A DNA stretch of 64,000 nucleotides from positions 1,302,001 to 1,366,000 of the forward strand of contig NZ_JAUKWQ010000001.1 of the NCBI RefSeq assembly GCF_030504645.1, in the 5' to 3' direction. Position numbers and translations under genes: made by a program. Below, one piece after another: positions 1 through 9,225 of the stretch. The notes below the pieces were generated by a model. That model saw only the letters and a program-made list of their open reading frames with translations. It made no database searches and was not told the origin of the DNA. This DNA comes from Rhizobium oryzicola. GTDB taxonomy: Bacteria > Pseudomonadota > Alphaproteobacteria > Rhizobiales > Rhizobiaceae. Within the stretch, counting starts at the first letter, position 1. Every line of letters begins with the position of its first letter.

Positions 1-398
1 TCCATCTTCAGGTGATGCAGCATCAGCATGGCATCGACGGAATTCAGCTTGGAGCCGAAGCCGTTGTCGGACAGGCTCCAGAAAGACCCATCCGGCATGG
101 TCTTGATGCCGGAAAAACCCTGCACGGCCTGGCCGTTGAAGGGCATGGAAAGGCCGGTGGGGTGGATGCCGTCCATGCCGGGCACGGTGCCGATGCCGTT
201 TGCGCGCTTGCGGTCAGGCGTGGTAAACTTGGCGGCGGTCTTCAGCGCGTCGGGCGCATCATCCGGTGCCGGAATGATGGTGTTTGCTGGCAGGATGGCC
301 TGGGCCGAGAGCTTTGCCGGGAAAGCCTTTTCCTCGGCCTTGGCGCCGATGGTCAGCGCCAGGACGGCTGCGGACGCGAGCAGGATCGTTTTCATCAT
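1..398 (-). CDS. Esterase-like phytase-family exported protein (partial, C-terminus beyond window)
   Basis: The reverse strand is open from tandem ATG codons (398 and 395) to the window edge. A GGGGGA ribosome site lies just upstream. The first ~20 residues form a signal peptide (MKTILLASAAVLALT..AKAEE), so the product is exported. Further on it reads GLSMPFNGQAVQGFSGIK followed by DGSFWSLSDNGFGSK, which resembles the start of the beta-propeller called 'esterase-like activity of phytase family' (PF13449). Only about 132 residues are visible, so catalytic residues cannot be checked. The family call is from memory of the motif and is moderate. Confidence 0.6.
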   Translation of the reverse strand, partial: MMKTILLASAAVLALTIGAKAEEKAFPAKLSAQAILPANTIIPAPDDAPDALKTAAKFTTPDRKRANGIGTVPGMDGIHPTGLSMPFNGQAVQGFSGIKTMPDGSFWSLSDNGFGSKLNSVDAMLMLHHLKM

Positions 399-487
399 AT
401 ATCCCCCGATGATGGATTGGAACGGGGGCAGGATTAGGGATGCTGAATGTCGCTCGCATTGCGAGCAGATGAAGATTTGGTGACGCT

Positions 488-1345
488 TCAGGATAATCTG
501 CTCAACGCGCGCCAGCGTCCGGGGGAGATTCCGTAAGCGGCGCGGAAATGGCGGGTAAAGTGCGCCTGATCGGCAAAGCCTGCAGCAAAGGCCGCATCGG
601 CTAGAGAAATTTCGGCTCGGCACAGGTGTTTACGGGCAAGCTCCAGCCTGCGCATGATCTGGAAGCGATGCGGGCTGGTGCCCATGCGACGACGAAACTG
701 GCGCGCCAGCGTATAGCGATCAAAGCCGGTCAGCCGTTCCAGCGTCACGGATGAGACAGTTTCAGTGGCGTGGGCGCGCAGGTAATCCGCTGCCATCGCA
801 ATCGCCCGCTCGTCGTTCAAGAATTTCGGCGTTCGATCCTGCGCATGGCGGGAAAGCCCGGCGGCGATGCGCATCAGGATATCGTCAAGCTGCAGATCCT
901 CCGGTTCGCTTGCGAGGTTGTGCAGGGCTTCCGCCAGTGCGGCAGCCAGCATGGCATCCTCGATCACCGGCCGGCTCACAAAGGGCAGGGTGTTCGCTTG
1001 CGGCAAGGCTGCTGCGATCAAGTCCGGCGGCACGTATAGCATCCGGTAGACCAGACCGTCTTCCGTTCCCGCTGCACCGTCATGCACCTCGTCCGGATGC
1101 AGCACGATGATGTTGCCCGGCTGGCTGAAGCGGCGCTCGCCGCGATAGGCAAAGGTCTGCACACCGGAAAGGGTCAGCCCCAGTCCATAGGTATCGTGCC
1201 GATGCGGGGAAAACATATCGCCGCGAAAGGCGGCTTCGATCCGCTCGATATTGCGGATGCTGGGGCCGCTGAGGAAGCGCCCTCCCGGTCTGCACAAACC
1301 TTCAAGACTATCGCCGTCATCTAGAGCTATCGGGCTGAAAGGCAT
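488..1345 (-). CDS. AraC-family transcriptional regulator
   Basis: This is a 285-residue regulator. The N-terminal half carries a cupin-type sensor domain (HRHDTYGLGLTL..., then PGNIIVLHPDEVHDG, about residues 45-110). The C-terminal ~100 residues hold the two helix-turn-helix motifs of AraC proteins (LADAAFAAGFADQAHFTRHF, then YGISPGRWR). The frame is open to 1468, but the ATG at 1345 is preferred because the longer form would overlap the divergent gene that starts at 1365. That gene encodes a DUF2000 protein only 19 bases away, so it is the likely target, together with autoregulation. The effector is unknown. Confidence 0.85.
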   Translation of the reverse strand: MPFSPIALDDGDSLEGLCRPGGRFLSGPSIRNIERIEAAFRGDMFSPHRHDTYGLGLTLSGVQTFAYRGERRFSQPGNIIVLHPDEVHDGAAGTEDGLVYRMLYVPPDLIAAALPQANTLPFVSRPVIEDAMLAAALAEALHNLASEPEDLQLDDILMRIAAGLSRHAQDRTPKFLNDERAIAMAADYLRAHATETVSSVTLERLTGFDRYTLARQFRRRMGTSPHRFQIMRRLELARKHLCRAEISLADAAFAAGFADQAHFTRHFRAAYGISPGRWRALSRLS

Positions 1346-1364
1346 TGTATTTGCGGAGTTTCCT

Positions 1365-1787
1365 ATGGCTGAGCCCATCACCTTCGACACCAAGTTCGTC
1401 ATCATCCTGAGAGATGATATTGCCGTCTGGCAGAAGCTGAATGTTACCGCCTTTCTAACCAGCGGCATAGTCGGCGCGACGCCGGGATTGATGGGCGAAC
1501 CCTATCGCGATGCGGCGGGCAATGTCTTCCATCCGCTCTGCATCCAGCCCATCGTGGTGCTGGCGACCGATCAGGCAGGTCTGCAGACCATCCACAGGCG
1601 CGCACTGGAGCGTGGGGTGCAGACCTCGGCCTATGTGGAGGAGATGTTCTCCACCGGCCACGACGCCGCCAATCGCGAGGTGTTTGCACAGTTCTCGCCC
1701 GAAAATGCCAAGTTTGTCGGTCTGGCGCTGAGGACCGACAGGAAGATCGCCGACAAGATCACCAAAGGTGCGAAGATGCATCCATAA
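1365..1787 (+). CDS. DUF2000 family protein
   Basis: This encodes 140 residues. The start MAEPITFDTKFVIILRDD and the following WQKLNVTAFL are typical of DUF2000 (PF09391), a small family related in fold to peptidyl-tRNA hydrolase 2 and without an established function. The internal ATG at 1365 is chosen over the longer open frame from 1251, because the extra 38 residues are antisense to the AraC gene and look non-coding. It is divergent from the AraC regulator and is followed by a strong bidirectional hairpin at 1791-1825, so it is probably a single-gene transcript. Known of the family: it often neighbours AraC regulators. Confidence 0.75.
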   Translation: MAEPITFDTKFVIILRDDIAVWQKLNVTAFLTSGIVGATPGLMGEPYRDAAGNVFHPLCIQPIVVLATDQAGLQTIHRRALERGVQTSAYVEEMFSTGHDAANREVFAQFSPENAKFVGLALRTDRKIADKITKGAKMHP

Positions 1788-1790
1788 CAG

Positions 1791-1825
1791 GAATGCCGTA
1801 CGACGGGTTTCGTCGTGCGGCATTC
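1791..1825. terminator. Bidirectional hairpin terminator
   Basis: Fifteen-base arms GAATGCCGTACGACG and CGTCGTGCGGCATTC, with one G-U pair, enclose a GGTTT loop. The hairpin lies between the convergent DUF2000 and chemoreceptor genes and can serve both strands. There is no long T tract. Confidence 0.7.
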
Positions 1826-1848
1826 GGATAAAGTCTTTAATCCGGCGT

Positions 1849-4011
1849 TCAGGCGCTGGCGCGCATGGCGTAGCGTGCCGTTTCAGCCATTCGGCCGACA
1901 TGATCGTTCTCGACCTGGAACTTAGCAATCATCGCCTTGAGCTGATGAACTTCGTTCAAGAGCGTGACGCCGGCGGCACTCGATTCTTCCACCATGGCCG
2001 CATTCTGCTGCGTCACCTGATCAAGGCTGTTGATTGCGACGTTGATCTCCGCGAGGCCCGTGGCCTGTTCGCGGGCAGCTGCTGCAATCGACTGCATCTG
2101 GTCGTTGATGGCGAAGACGCAGGTCTCGATCGCGTTCAGCGCCGTTCCCGTATCGTTGACCAGTTGGACACCGCTCTGGACATTTGTCAGCGACGCCTCG
2201 ATCAGGCCTTTGATTTCGCGCGCTGCCTTGGCCGAACGCTGTGCAAGTTCGCGCACTTCCTGGGCCACAACGGCAAAGCCCTTGCCCGCTTCACCGGCGC
2301 GGGCGGCTTCCACGCCTGCGTTCAGGGCGAGCAGGTTTGTCTGGAAGGCGATCTCATCGATGACGCCAATGATATTGGAGATCTCGTTCGAGGACGAAGA
2401 GATCTTGTTGATCGCCTCGATCGCGTTCGACACCACGGTACCGGCGTCCTTGGCATTGCTGTTCGCTTTGGCGGCCATCTGCGTCGCGTCGTCAACCCGG
2501 CTTATGGCGGCTGCTACATTGGCCGTGATCTCTTCCAATGCGGCGGCAGTCTGTTCCAAGGCTGCTGCCTGACGCTCCGTGCGCTTTGACAGGTCTTCCG
2601 TTCCACGGCTGATTTCCTGCGTGCCGTGGCTGATGGATTCCGATGCGTTCGTCACGGTCATGATAGTGCTGCGCAGCTGGACGACCGTCGTGTTGAAATT
2701 GGCGCGCAGGCTTTCGAAGTCTGGCGCGAAAGGTTCCGTGAGTTCGATATTGAGCTGGCCGTCAGCGAGCTTTGCAAGACCGGCGGCGAGACCATTCGTG
2801 GCTTGCGCCATGGCTTCGGCGCGCTGGCGTTCGCGCGCCGCATTGCGGCTTCGCTCTTCGTCCGTCAGGTTGCGCTGCTGCTCGGCTTCGCTTTCCAGCG
2901 TAAGGGCCTTGATGCCGTTCTGCCGGAAGACTTCCACAGCGCGAGCCATGGCACCGATCTCATCCCGCCGCCCGGTTTCCGGCACCGTCACATTGAAATT
3001 GCCGGTGACGAGAACTTCCATGGTGGAGGTAATGCGTGTGATGAGCCGCGCAATGCCGACGCTGATGACCAGGGCGATCAGCAGGCCAAGCGCGATCGAC
3101 ACCGCCGCGGAGATACCCCCGGACAGCAGCACGCTATCGACCATGGACATGGTCTCCTGCTCTTCCTTGGTACGAACATCGACGAATTGCTTGTTCAGCG
3201 TGACGGCCTGGTCGCCTATGGCAGCGCCGATCTTCGTCAAGGCCGCGACTGCTGCCTGTCCGTTTTTCGTGGTCTCCTGGAGGCTCTTGAGCGACTTGTC
3301 GAAGACACCGATCGGAGCATCGAGAGCAGCGATCGTCGCTTTAGCCCAGGTGTCCCCGGCAGGAATCTGCTTCAACGTAGCCAGTTCCGCATGCAGATAG
3401 GCTAGTTCGTTTGCAGCCTGCTCCGCATCCCCACCGCCGCCACGCAGGGCATAGCGAGAGGCAAAGTTCGTATAGGCCTGTGCGTTCTGCAACAGGCGCA
3501 CCGGCACGGTCACATCGAAATTGTCCCGTTTCGCACCTTCATCCACGAGCGCCGTCAAGATGTTGCGCAGCCGGGAATTCGCAGCGCCCAGGGCACCATA
3601 GGCATTCTGCTTTTCCTTGTTCTGGGCAACCAGCTGCCCAAAGGCTGCCTGAAACTCCGTCAAGCTTGCAGCAACCGCGTCGGCTTGAGAGGAAAGGACC
3701 GCCTTCAGCTTGTCCATGTTTTTCACAGCTTGCTTTTGTGCATTCAGAGCAGCCACCTGCTCGGGCGCATTGGGCGAGCCGATATAGAGTGTTGCGGTAC
3801 GACGAACTTCCGCGATGTCCCTCTCAAAGCCCGCCAGTGTTTCGGAGGCATTCGCCGCCGCCACCAACTCCGCCACGTTTGCGCGAACCATGCGCAGCCG
3901 CATGTCGTAGAGCAGGGAGATGGATGCGAGAAGCAGGACCAGCGTTCCAAAGCCGATGACGATACGAGCGCGCACACTCAGATGCGAGATGACCCTAAGC
4001 AGCATGTTCAT
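1849..4011 (-). CDS. Methyl-accepting chemotaxis protein (chemoreceptor)
   Basis: This is a 720-residue transmembrane chemoreceptor. The first membrane helix is near residues 18-37, a periplasmic helical region runs to about 298, and the second helix is near 300-322. A HAMP domain (to ~375) and a long cytoplasmic coiled coil follow. The signalling tip ([21 protein letters not shown], near 545-570) is intact and binds CheA/CheW. The C-terminus (YAMRASA) lacks a CheR-docking pentapeptide. The ATG at 4011 follows an AAGGG site; a TTG two codons earlier is possible. It begins two bases after the stop of the solute-binding protein gene, so the two are co-transcribed and probably work together. Confidence 0.92.
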   Translation of the reverse strand: MNMLLRVISHLSVRARIVIGFGTLVLLLASISLLYDMRLRMVRANVAELVAAANASETLAGFERDIAEVRRTATLYIGSPNAPEQVAALNAQKQAVKNMDKLKAVLSSQADAVAASLTEFQAAFGQLVAQNKEKQNAYGALGAANSRLRNILTALVDEGAKRDNFDVTVPVRLLQNAQAYTNFASRYALRGGGGDAEQAANELAYLHAELATLKQIPAGDTWAKATIAALDAPIGVFDKSLKSLQETTKNGQAAVAALTKIGAAIGDQAVTLNKQFVDVRTKEEQETMSMVDSVLLSGGISAAVSIALGLLIALVISVGIARLITRITSTMEVLVTGNFNVTVPETGRRDEIGAMARAVEVFRQNGIKALTLESEAEQQRNLTDEERSRNAARERQRAEAMAQATNGLAAGLAKLADGQLNIELTEPFAPDFESLRANFNTTVVQLRSTIMTVTNASESISHGTQEISRGTEDLSKRTERQAAALEQTAAALEEITANVAAAISRVDDATQMAAKANSNAKDAGTVVSNAIEAINKISSSSNEISNIIGVIDEIAFQTNLLALNAGVEAARAGEAGKGFAVVAQEVRELAQRSAKAAREIKGLIEASLTNVQSGVQLVNDTGTALNAIETCVFAINDQMQSIAAAAREQATGLAEINVAINSLDQVTQQNAAMVEESSAAGVTLLNEVHQLKAMIAKFQVENDHVGRMAETARYAMRASA

Positions 4012-4013
4012 GA

Positions 4014-5033
4014 TCAACCCTTGTAGCGCTCGATTGCAGAGAGTGTGTCCTTGCCGAACAGTGTCTCGAACTTGTCGCGGACCTTGCTCATGGCAGACGT
4101 GAAGGCTGCACGGTCTACGTCGGTGACGACAGTCATGCCGCGACGCGCCAGTTCCTCGATGTCAGCCTTTTGCCCCTGGTCGTTGAAGGCACGCGAAAGC
4201 GGCGCAGCCTTCACGGCGCATTGCCGCAGCAGTTCCTGCTCTTCGGGACTGAACGTCTTGTAAACACGCTCGCTGATCATGATCATCGCGGCCGAATAGC
4301 AGTGGCCGGTCAAACTCAGATACTTCTGCACCTTGTCGAAGTTTGAAGCTCGAATAGTGGCGACGGGATTTTCCTGTGCCTTGAAGGTCCCGTCCGCAAG
4401 CGCCGCATAGAGCTCCACGAACGAATAGGGTTGCGCATCGGCGCCGAGGGCCTGGAAGCCGGCCACCATCACCTCCGATTGCGGTACGCGGATCTTGACG
4501 CCCTGGAGGTCCGCCGGGGTCCGAACCGGCTTGTCCATCGAGGAAATCTGTCTCAGGCCGTTTTCCGCCCAGGCAAGGCCGACAACGCCCGTTCCTTTCA
4601 TCGCGGTCAGCGCTTCCGCGCCGATTGGACCGTCAAGGGTGGCGCGCGCATGGTTGAGATCACGGAAGAGGAAGGGGATGTCGAAGACACCCAGCTTTGG
4701 TGCAATCGTCGGCGCTGCGAAGCCGGCACTGCTGGCCACCGCGAGATCAAGCGTCCCGGCCTGAAGATCCTCTGTGATTTCTCGTTCTCCACCGAGTGCG
4801 CCGCTGGAATAGAGATCGATCCGCACCTGGCCTTTGCTCGCCTCCGCGAAGGATTTGGCGAGCGCCTTTGCCGATTCTCCCATCTGCGACGTCAGCGCTC
4901 CGGTGAAGGCAATACGCAGAACCCGGGGCGGTGCCGTAACGGCCGCATGGCTTCGTCCTGTAAAGCTTGTAACAAAGCTAAGTGTACCAGCTGCAAGTAA
5001 AGTTCTACGATTCAATCCGCGAATATTGCTCAT
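4014..5033 (-). CDS. TRAP-type periplasmic solute-binding protein (DctP family), orphan
   Basis: The 339-residue product has a Tat-like leader ([14 protein letters not shown]) and a DctP/YiaO-type binding fold (PF03480). [12 protein letters not shown], carrying the conserved ligand-binding arginine, and the segment [18 protein letters not shown] are typical. TRAP binding proteins normally deliver carboxylates to a DctQ/DctM permease, but no such genes are nearby. Instead, a chemoreceptor gene follows after two bases. I infer that this protein feeds ligand information to that receptor, or serves a permease encoded elsewhere. The ATG at 5033 has only a weak ribosome site (GACGG). Confidence 0.88.
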   Translation of the reverse strand: MSNIRGLNRRTLLAAGTLSFVTSFTGRSHAAVTAPPRVLRIAFTGALTSQMGESAKALAKSFAEASKGQVRIDLYSSGALGGEREITEDLQAGTLDLAVASSAGFAAPTIAPKLGVFDIPFLFRDLNHARATLDGPIGAEALTAMKGTGVVGLAWAENGLRQISSMDKPVRTPADLQGVKIRVPQSEVMVAGFQALGADAQPYSFVELYAALADGTFKAQENPVATIRASNFDKVQKYLSLTGHCYSAAMIMISERVYKTFSPEEQELLRQCAVKAAPLSRAFNDQGQKADIEELARRGMTVVTDVDRAAFTSAMSKVRDKFETLFGKDTLSAIERYKG

Positions 5034-5272
5034 GATGTTTGTACCGTCATTCGAGCATCCTCAAAAAGCATGTTTCAGGACCACGCAATTGCCTCCCGCA
5101 AGTCGTGAAAGCATGCAAAGCAGTAATCAGATTTTGAATCGGACGTCTTAAATAAGGATTAAGTGGTATAGGGGAATGAGGCGTAATAAAAAATATGATA
5201 ATATATGAATATGGAGCAAGAATTTACGCGGATAAATCCGAGTGTGTGGCTATTATTGTGTGCCGCAGGAAT
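5034..5272. other. AT-rich intergenic region upstream of dctP-like/MCP pair
   Basis: About 240 bases, notably AT-rich from 5145 to 5225. It lies upstream of the minus-strand binding-protein gene and must hold its promoter, but I see no convincing -35/-10 pair. No gene is supported. Confidence 0.4.
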
Positions 5273-6283
5273 TTACTGGGTAATCAATGCTAGCAAGGCG
5301 AAGCTCGCGAGCCAGTGTTCGCCCATGTAATCGCCTGCCACATGCGGCAGTGCAGTGGCCAGATGATCCTCTGCCGCCGCCTTCAGGACGGCACAATGCG
5401 GGTCATTCGAGGGAAGGGCGGAGGCCAGGGACCTGAAGCACCAGGCGCGACTGAGGTTCAGGCCGTCCAGATGGGCGATCTTGCCATCGGAGCGATCGGA
5501 CACCGTGGCGGGGCAAAACAGCGTTGCCGGCTGCTGAGCGCCAATCGCCGGCAGGAAGCGATCGAACCAGGGCTGAAAACGATCAGCCGGCATCAGGCGG
5601 CGCATGCACTCTGCCTCGATCAGCGTGGAGGAAAGGAATTCGTCGCTGGAAGGTTCGCCCCAGGCGGGGCAGTTCTCATCAGCACCGTACCAGCGGTCTG
5701 CGGTCTCGATCAGCAGATCCATCAGCGCCGCATCGGTCGCGATCTCCGCATAATCCGCCGAGAGCCTCAGCGCAAAGGCCGTGTTGAAATGCGTGCCAAC
5801 ACGCACCGGATAAGTGGCAATGGGCAGGAAGGCCATGAAGCGGTCGCGGATCACATCGGTCAGCGGCTGCAGGATCGAGGCCCGACGGCCATGCTCCAGT
5901 TGGTGCAGTTCCGCCGAAAGCTTCAGCAGCCAGCCCCAGCCATAGGGCCGTTCATAGCCGCGCGAAAGCGGCCTTGCAAAATAGGCGCATTCGTCGGCGA
6001 CCTTCTCCGGCGTCAGTTGTGCATCGAACAGCGTGCGGATGTTTGCTGCATGTTCGCCGTCAGGAAATCGATTCAGGATCGCCGCCAGCAGCCAATAGCC
6101 ATGCACGCAGGAATGCCAGTCGAAGCTGCCGTAGAATATCGGATGCAATTGCGAAGGAGTGCCAAGATCCTGTGGCCCCTCAAAACCATGCGCAAGGTGG
6201 TTGGGGTATTCTCGAGTCACATGCCCCAGCGCAATGGCCGCAAAACGATCGGCCAGATCGGCGCTGAGGCCAAGGGCGCTCAC
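5273..6283 (-). CDS. DUF2891 family protein
   Basis: The 336-residue protein matches the DUF2891 family by its conserved N-terminal pattern. This has HLAHGFEGPQDLGTPSQLHP followed by FYGSFDWHSCVHGYW and, later, CAYFARPLSRGYERPYGWGW. It has no signal peptide or membrane helix and is rich in helix-forming repeats with aromatic and acidic residues, as in alpha/alpha-barrel proteins. The function is unknown. The GTG start at 6283 overlaps the end of the RNase D gene by four bases (GTGA), so translation is probably coupled and the gene rides on the rnd transcript. Confidence 0.8.
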   Translation of the reverse strand: MSALGLSADLADRFAAIALGHVTREYPNHLAHGFEGPQDLGTPSQLHPIFYGSFDWHSCVHGYWLLAAILNRFPDGEHAANIRTLFDAQLTPEKVADECAYFARPLSRGYERPYGWGWLLKLSAELHQLEHGRRASILQPLTDVIRDRFMAFLPIATYPVRVGTHFNTAFALRLSADYAEIATDAALMDLLIETADRWYGADENCPAWGEPSSDEFLSSTLIEAECMRRLMPADRFQPWFDRFLPAIGAQQPATLFCPATVSDRSDGKIAHLDGLNLSRAWCFRSLASALPSNDPHCAVLKAAAEDHLATALPHVAGDYMGEHWLASFALLALITQ

Positions 6284-7431
6284 CCCTCAAGCTCCACGGC
6301 TTCCACCTTCTTGTCGACAAAGCGCAGCGCGACCGAGCCGGAAATCAGCTTCAGGGCCGCATCACCGAACAGTTCGCGGCGCCAGCCATGCAGAGCGGCA
6401 ACCTCGGCCTTATCGCCCTCGACGGCAATCTTGTCGAGATCGTCCGAATTGGCGATCACCTTGGCGGCGACGCCATGCTTTTCCGAGGTGAGGCGCAGCA
6501 GCACCTTCAACAGTTCCACAGCGGCCTGGGCGCCTTCCGGTGTATGAACATGCTTCGGTGCATGTGGCATCTCGGTCTTCGGCAGAGCAAGCGCTGCGTT
6601 GACGGACTCGATGATGGCGCTGCCGGAAGACGACCGCTCCCAGCCCTTGGGGATTGTCCGCAGGCGTCCCAGCGCTTCCGTGTCCTTCGGCTGCTGCTGG
6701 GCGATTTCGTAAATCGCATCGTCCTTCAGCACGCGCGAACGCGGCACATTGCGGCCGCGCGCTTCCCGCTCGCGCCAGGCGGCGACGAATTTCAGAACGG
6801 CGAGTTCCTGCGGCTTGCGCAGGCGCGACTTCAACCTGAGCCAGGCATCGTCGGGATGCATGTCATAGGTTTCCGGCGATTCCAGGATCGCCATTTCCTC
6901 GGACACCCAGGTGGCGCGGCCTTCCTGTTCCAGCTTTTCCTTGAGGCTCAAATAGACGTCGCGCAGATGGGTGACATCAGCCAGCGCATATTCCAGCTGC
7001 TTTTCGGTCAGCGGGCGGCGGCTCCAGTCGGTAAAGCGGGAGGATTTGTCGATCTGCACATTCTTGGTGCGCTGCACGAGCTGGTCATAGGAAACCGAGT
7101 CGCCGAAGCCGCAGACCATGGCCGCAACCTGCGTATCGAAGATCGGGTGCGGGATAAGCTTGCCGAGATGATAGATGATTTCCAGATCCTGCCGCGCCGC
7201 GTGGAAGACCTTCACCACATTGGTGTCGGCCATCAGCTCGAAGAAGGGTTTCAGGTCGAGGCCCTTGGCGAGCGGGTCGACGATCACTTCGAGGTCGGGG
7301 CTCGCCATCTGGATCAGGCACAGTTCGGGCCAGAAGGTCGTCTCGCGCAGGAATTCCGTATCGACAGTCACGAATTCGGATTTTGCGAGGGTGCGGCAGG
7401 CATCCGCAAGGGCGGCGGTGGTCTCAATCAT
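6280..7431 (-). CDS. rnd: Ribonuclease D
   Basis: This 383-residue 3'-5' exoribonuclease acts on tRNA precursors. The DEDDy nuclease domain occupies about residues 1-170. It has VDTEFLRE (first DxE), HAARQDLEI, and YALADVTHL, where the last carries the tyrosine and final aspartate of the Exo III motif. An HRDC-type region follows (QELAVLKFVAAWRE.., about 210-290). Length agrees with rhizobial RNase D. The start ATG at 7431 is the only good candidate. It is the first gene of a two-gene run with the DUF2891 gene. Confidence 0.93.
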   Translation of the reverse strand: MIETTAALADACRTLAKSEFVTVDTEFLRETTFWPELCLIQMASPDLEVIVDPLAKGLDLKPFFELMADTNVVKVFHAARQDLEIIYHLGKLIPHPIFDTQVAAMVCGFGDSVSYDQLVQRTKNVQIDKSSRFTDWSRRPLTEKQLEYALADVTHLRDVYLSLKEKLEQEGRATWVSEEMAILESPETYDMHPDDAWLRLKSRLRKPQELAVLKFVAAWREREARGRNVPRSRVLKDDAIYEIAQQQPKDTEALGRLRTIPKGWERSSSGSAIIESVNAALALPKTEMPHAPKHVHTPEGAQAAVELLKVLLRLTSEKHGVAAKVIANSDDLDKIAVEGDKAEVAALHGWRRELFGDAALKLISGSVALRFVDKKVEAVELEG

Positions 7432-7567
7432 CAGATCTGATCATCAGCAAAAATAAGCGATCCACCTTCCTTTCCCTTTCGACCGGGGTTGTCAACATGA
7501 AGAGCGCCGATGGAGGGTGTCTGCCGCAATTTCTTCACGATCGTGTGCGCGCCAGCACGGATACGCC

Positions 7568-8971
7568 TCATATCACCCGCACAAAGCTCGTCATGCCCGT
7601 CTTCTGGTGCTCGATGATATGGCAATGAAGCACCCAGTCGCCAACATTATCCGCGACCAACGCCAGCTGCACCTTCTCATCCGGCAGCACCAGATAGGTA
7701 TCGGTGATCAGCGGCTGCACGGCCCGCGCATTGGATGAGATGACCTTGAAGTTCATGCCATGCAGATGGATGGGGTGGGCGTGCGGCGTGTTGTTTTCCA
7801 GGTTGAAGACATAGCTCTTGCCGAGCTTCATCTCGACGAGCGGCGCCATCGGATCCGGTGTGTCGCCATCCCAGGCGACGCGATTGATCGCCCAGAAGGT
7901 GTAGCCGAGCGTGCCGCAGATGGATTGGGTCGGGGCGTTTTCTGCGGTAGCGCTCAGGATCAGCGGAACGCGCTCGACACTCTTGAGGTCCGGCTCCTGC
8001 CAGGGGTTGGGGGTGAGCGGCGTCACGTCGCCCAGCGTGCGCTTCAGCGATGTGCCAACCGATCGGAAATTGGCAACCGTCTTGGCGGAGGAGGGGCGCA
8101 CATCGATCAGCCGCGCCGTTTTCCCCTCGCTGTCCGGCATCCTGAGCGCCAGATCCAGCCGTTGGCCGGGGCCGATCGTAATCGTCTCCAGGCGGTCGAT
8201 TTTCGGTACGGGATGTCCGTCCAGCGCGACTACCAGTGCCTCGGCACCATCAAGCTTCAGGGCATAGATGCGCGTCACGTCGGTCGCTGCCAGTCGAACA
8301 CGCACAAGCCCGCCGGTTGGCGCATCGAAGCTCGGCTCCACCCGCCAGTTAGCGCCGCGCACGGTGCCGTTGGTGCCGGCCTTGGCCGTGTCGCGTGGCC
8401 TGAACTGTTCGATGAACTGGCCATCACTGCCAAGCCGCCAGTCGCGCAGGTTGATGGTGATCTCCGCGTCGAACTGTGGGTCTTTTGGGTCTTCCACAAT
8501 GAGGAGCCCGGTCATGCCGCGCCCGATTTGCGTCAGCGTGTTGCAATGGGGGTGATACCAGAAGGTGCCGGCATCCGGCGGCGTAAAGGCGTAGTCGAAG
8601 CTGTCGCCCTTATAGAGATAGGGCTGGGTCAGGAAGGGCACGCCGTCCATGCGGTTCGGCACCCGTAAGCCATGCCAATGCACGGTGGTTGGTTCGTCCA
8701 GCCGATTGGTGAACCTTGCCACAAAAGGCTCCCCACGCCGGAGGCGTAACACCGGCGGGATGTTGGCGGATGGCGCATCAGCTTTCGCATAGGTCATCAT
8801 GCCCTTGGTGACATGCGTGCCATCCAGGATTGCCTCGGTCCCCTTCGCCTCCAGCAGCAGCGGAGCAGGGGACGATGCAACGCCGAAGCGGCTGGCAAGC
8901 GCGATGCCGGCACCATAGGCACCCACGCCGACGCCAGCCTTCAAAAGGTTGCGGCGAGAGAGAAGAGGCAT
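7568..8971 (-). CDS. Tat-exported multicopper oxidase (laccase/CopA-CueO type)
   Basis: The 467-residue protein starts with a twin-arginine signal (SRRNLLKAGVGVGAYGAG), so it is folded with its cofactor before export. All four copper-binding motifs are present: TVHWHGL, WYHPH, HPIHLHGM and HCHIIEHQKTGM. These supply the type 1 site (Cys, two His, axial Met) and the trinuclear cluster across three cupredoxin domains. No methionine-rich insert typical of CueO is evident, so a general laccase or copper-tolerance role is open. The gene is alone between rnd and the divergent aspS, with a GGAG ribosome site upstream of 8971. Confidence 0.92.
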   Translation of the reverse strand: MPLLSRRNLLKAGVGVGAYGAGIALASRFGVASSPAPLLLEAKGTEAILDGTHVTKGMMTYAKADAPSANIPPVLRLRRGEPFVARFTNRLDEPTTVHWHGLRVPNRMDGVPFLTQPYLYKGDSFDYAFTPPDAGTFWYHPHCNTLTQIGRGMTGLLIVEDPKDPQFDAEITINLRDWRLGSDGQFIEQFRPRDTAKAGTNGTVRGANWRVEPSFDAPTGGLVRVRLAATDVTRIYALKLDGAEALVVALDGHPVPKIDRLETITIGPGQRLDLALRMPDSEGKTARLIDVRPSSAKTVANFRSVGTSLKRTLGDVTPLTPNPWQEPDLKSVERVPLILSATAENAPTQSICGTLGYTFWAINRVAWDGDTPDPMAPLVEMKLGKSYVFNLENNTPHAHPIHLHGMNFKVISSNARAVQPLITDTYLVLPDEKVQLALVADNVGDWVLHCHIIEHQKTGMTSFVRVI

Positions 8972-9225
8972 CGGGATACTCCGGATATTCAGCTGTAGCT
9001 GGGGAGCTCGGGTTTAAACTTGATAACAATAATCAGCAATATCCGTTTCCGCGCAATTGTGACGCAGTCTCACCTCATAAGGGAACTGACGTGCCGATGA
9101 ATAGCGCCGTTGGCACGGTCGCGCCTTGACAAATCGGGCGTGCCATGCGCTTTTCCGCCCGATTTTCCCCTGCCGGCCGGGCCTCGTTGCCGTGCGCCGG
9201 CACAAGTGATTCCAGGATCTTGAAA
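8972..9225. other. Divergent intergenic region, multicopper oxidase / aspS
   Basis: About 250 bases. A TTGACA at 9126-9131 could be the -35 of the aspS promoter, but the -10 is poor. A short inverted repeat (TGGCACG/CGTGCCA) brackets it. No gene is seen. Confidence 0.3.
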
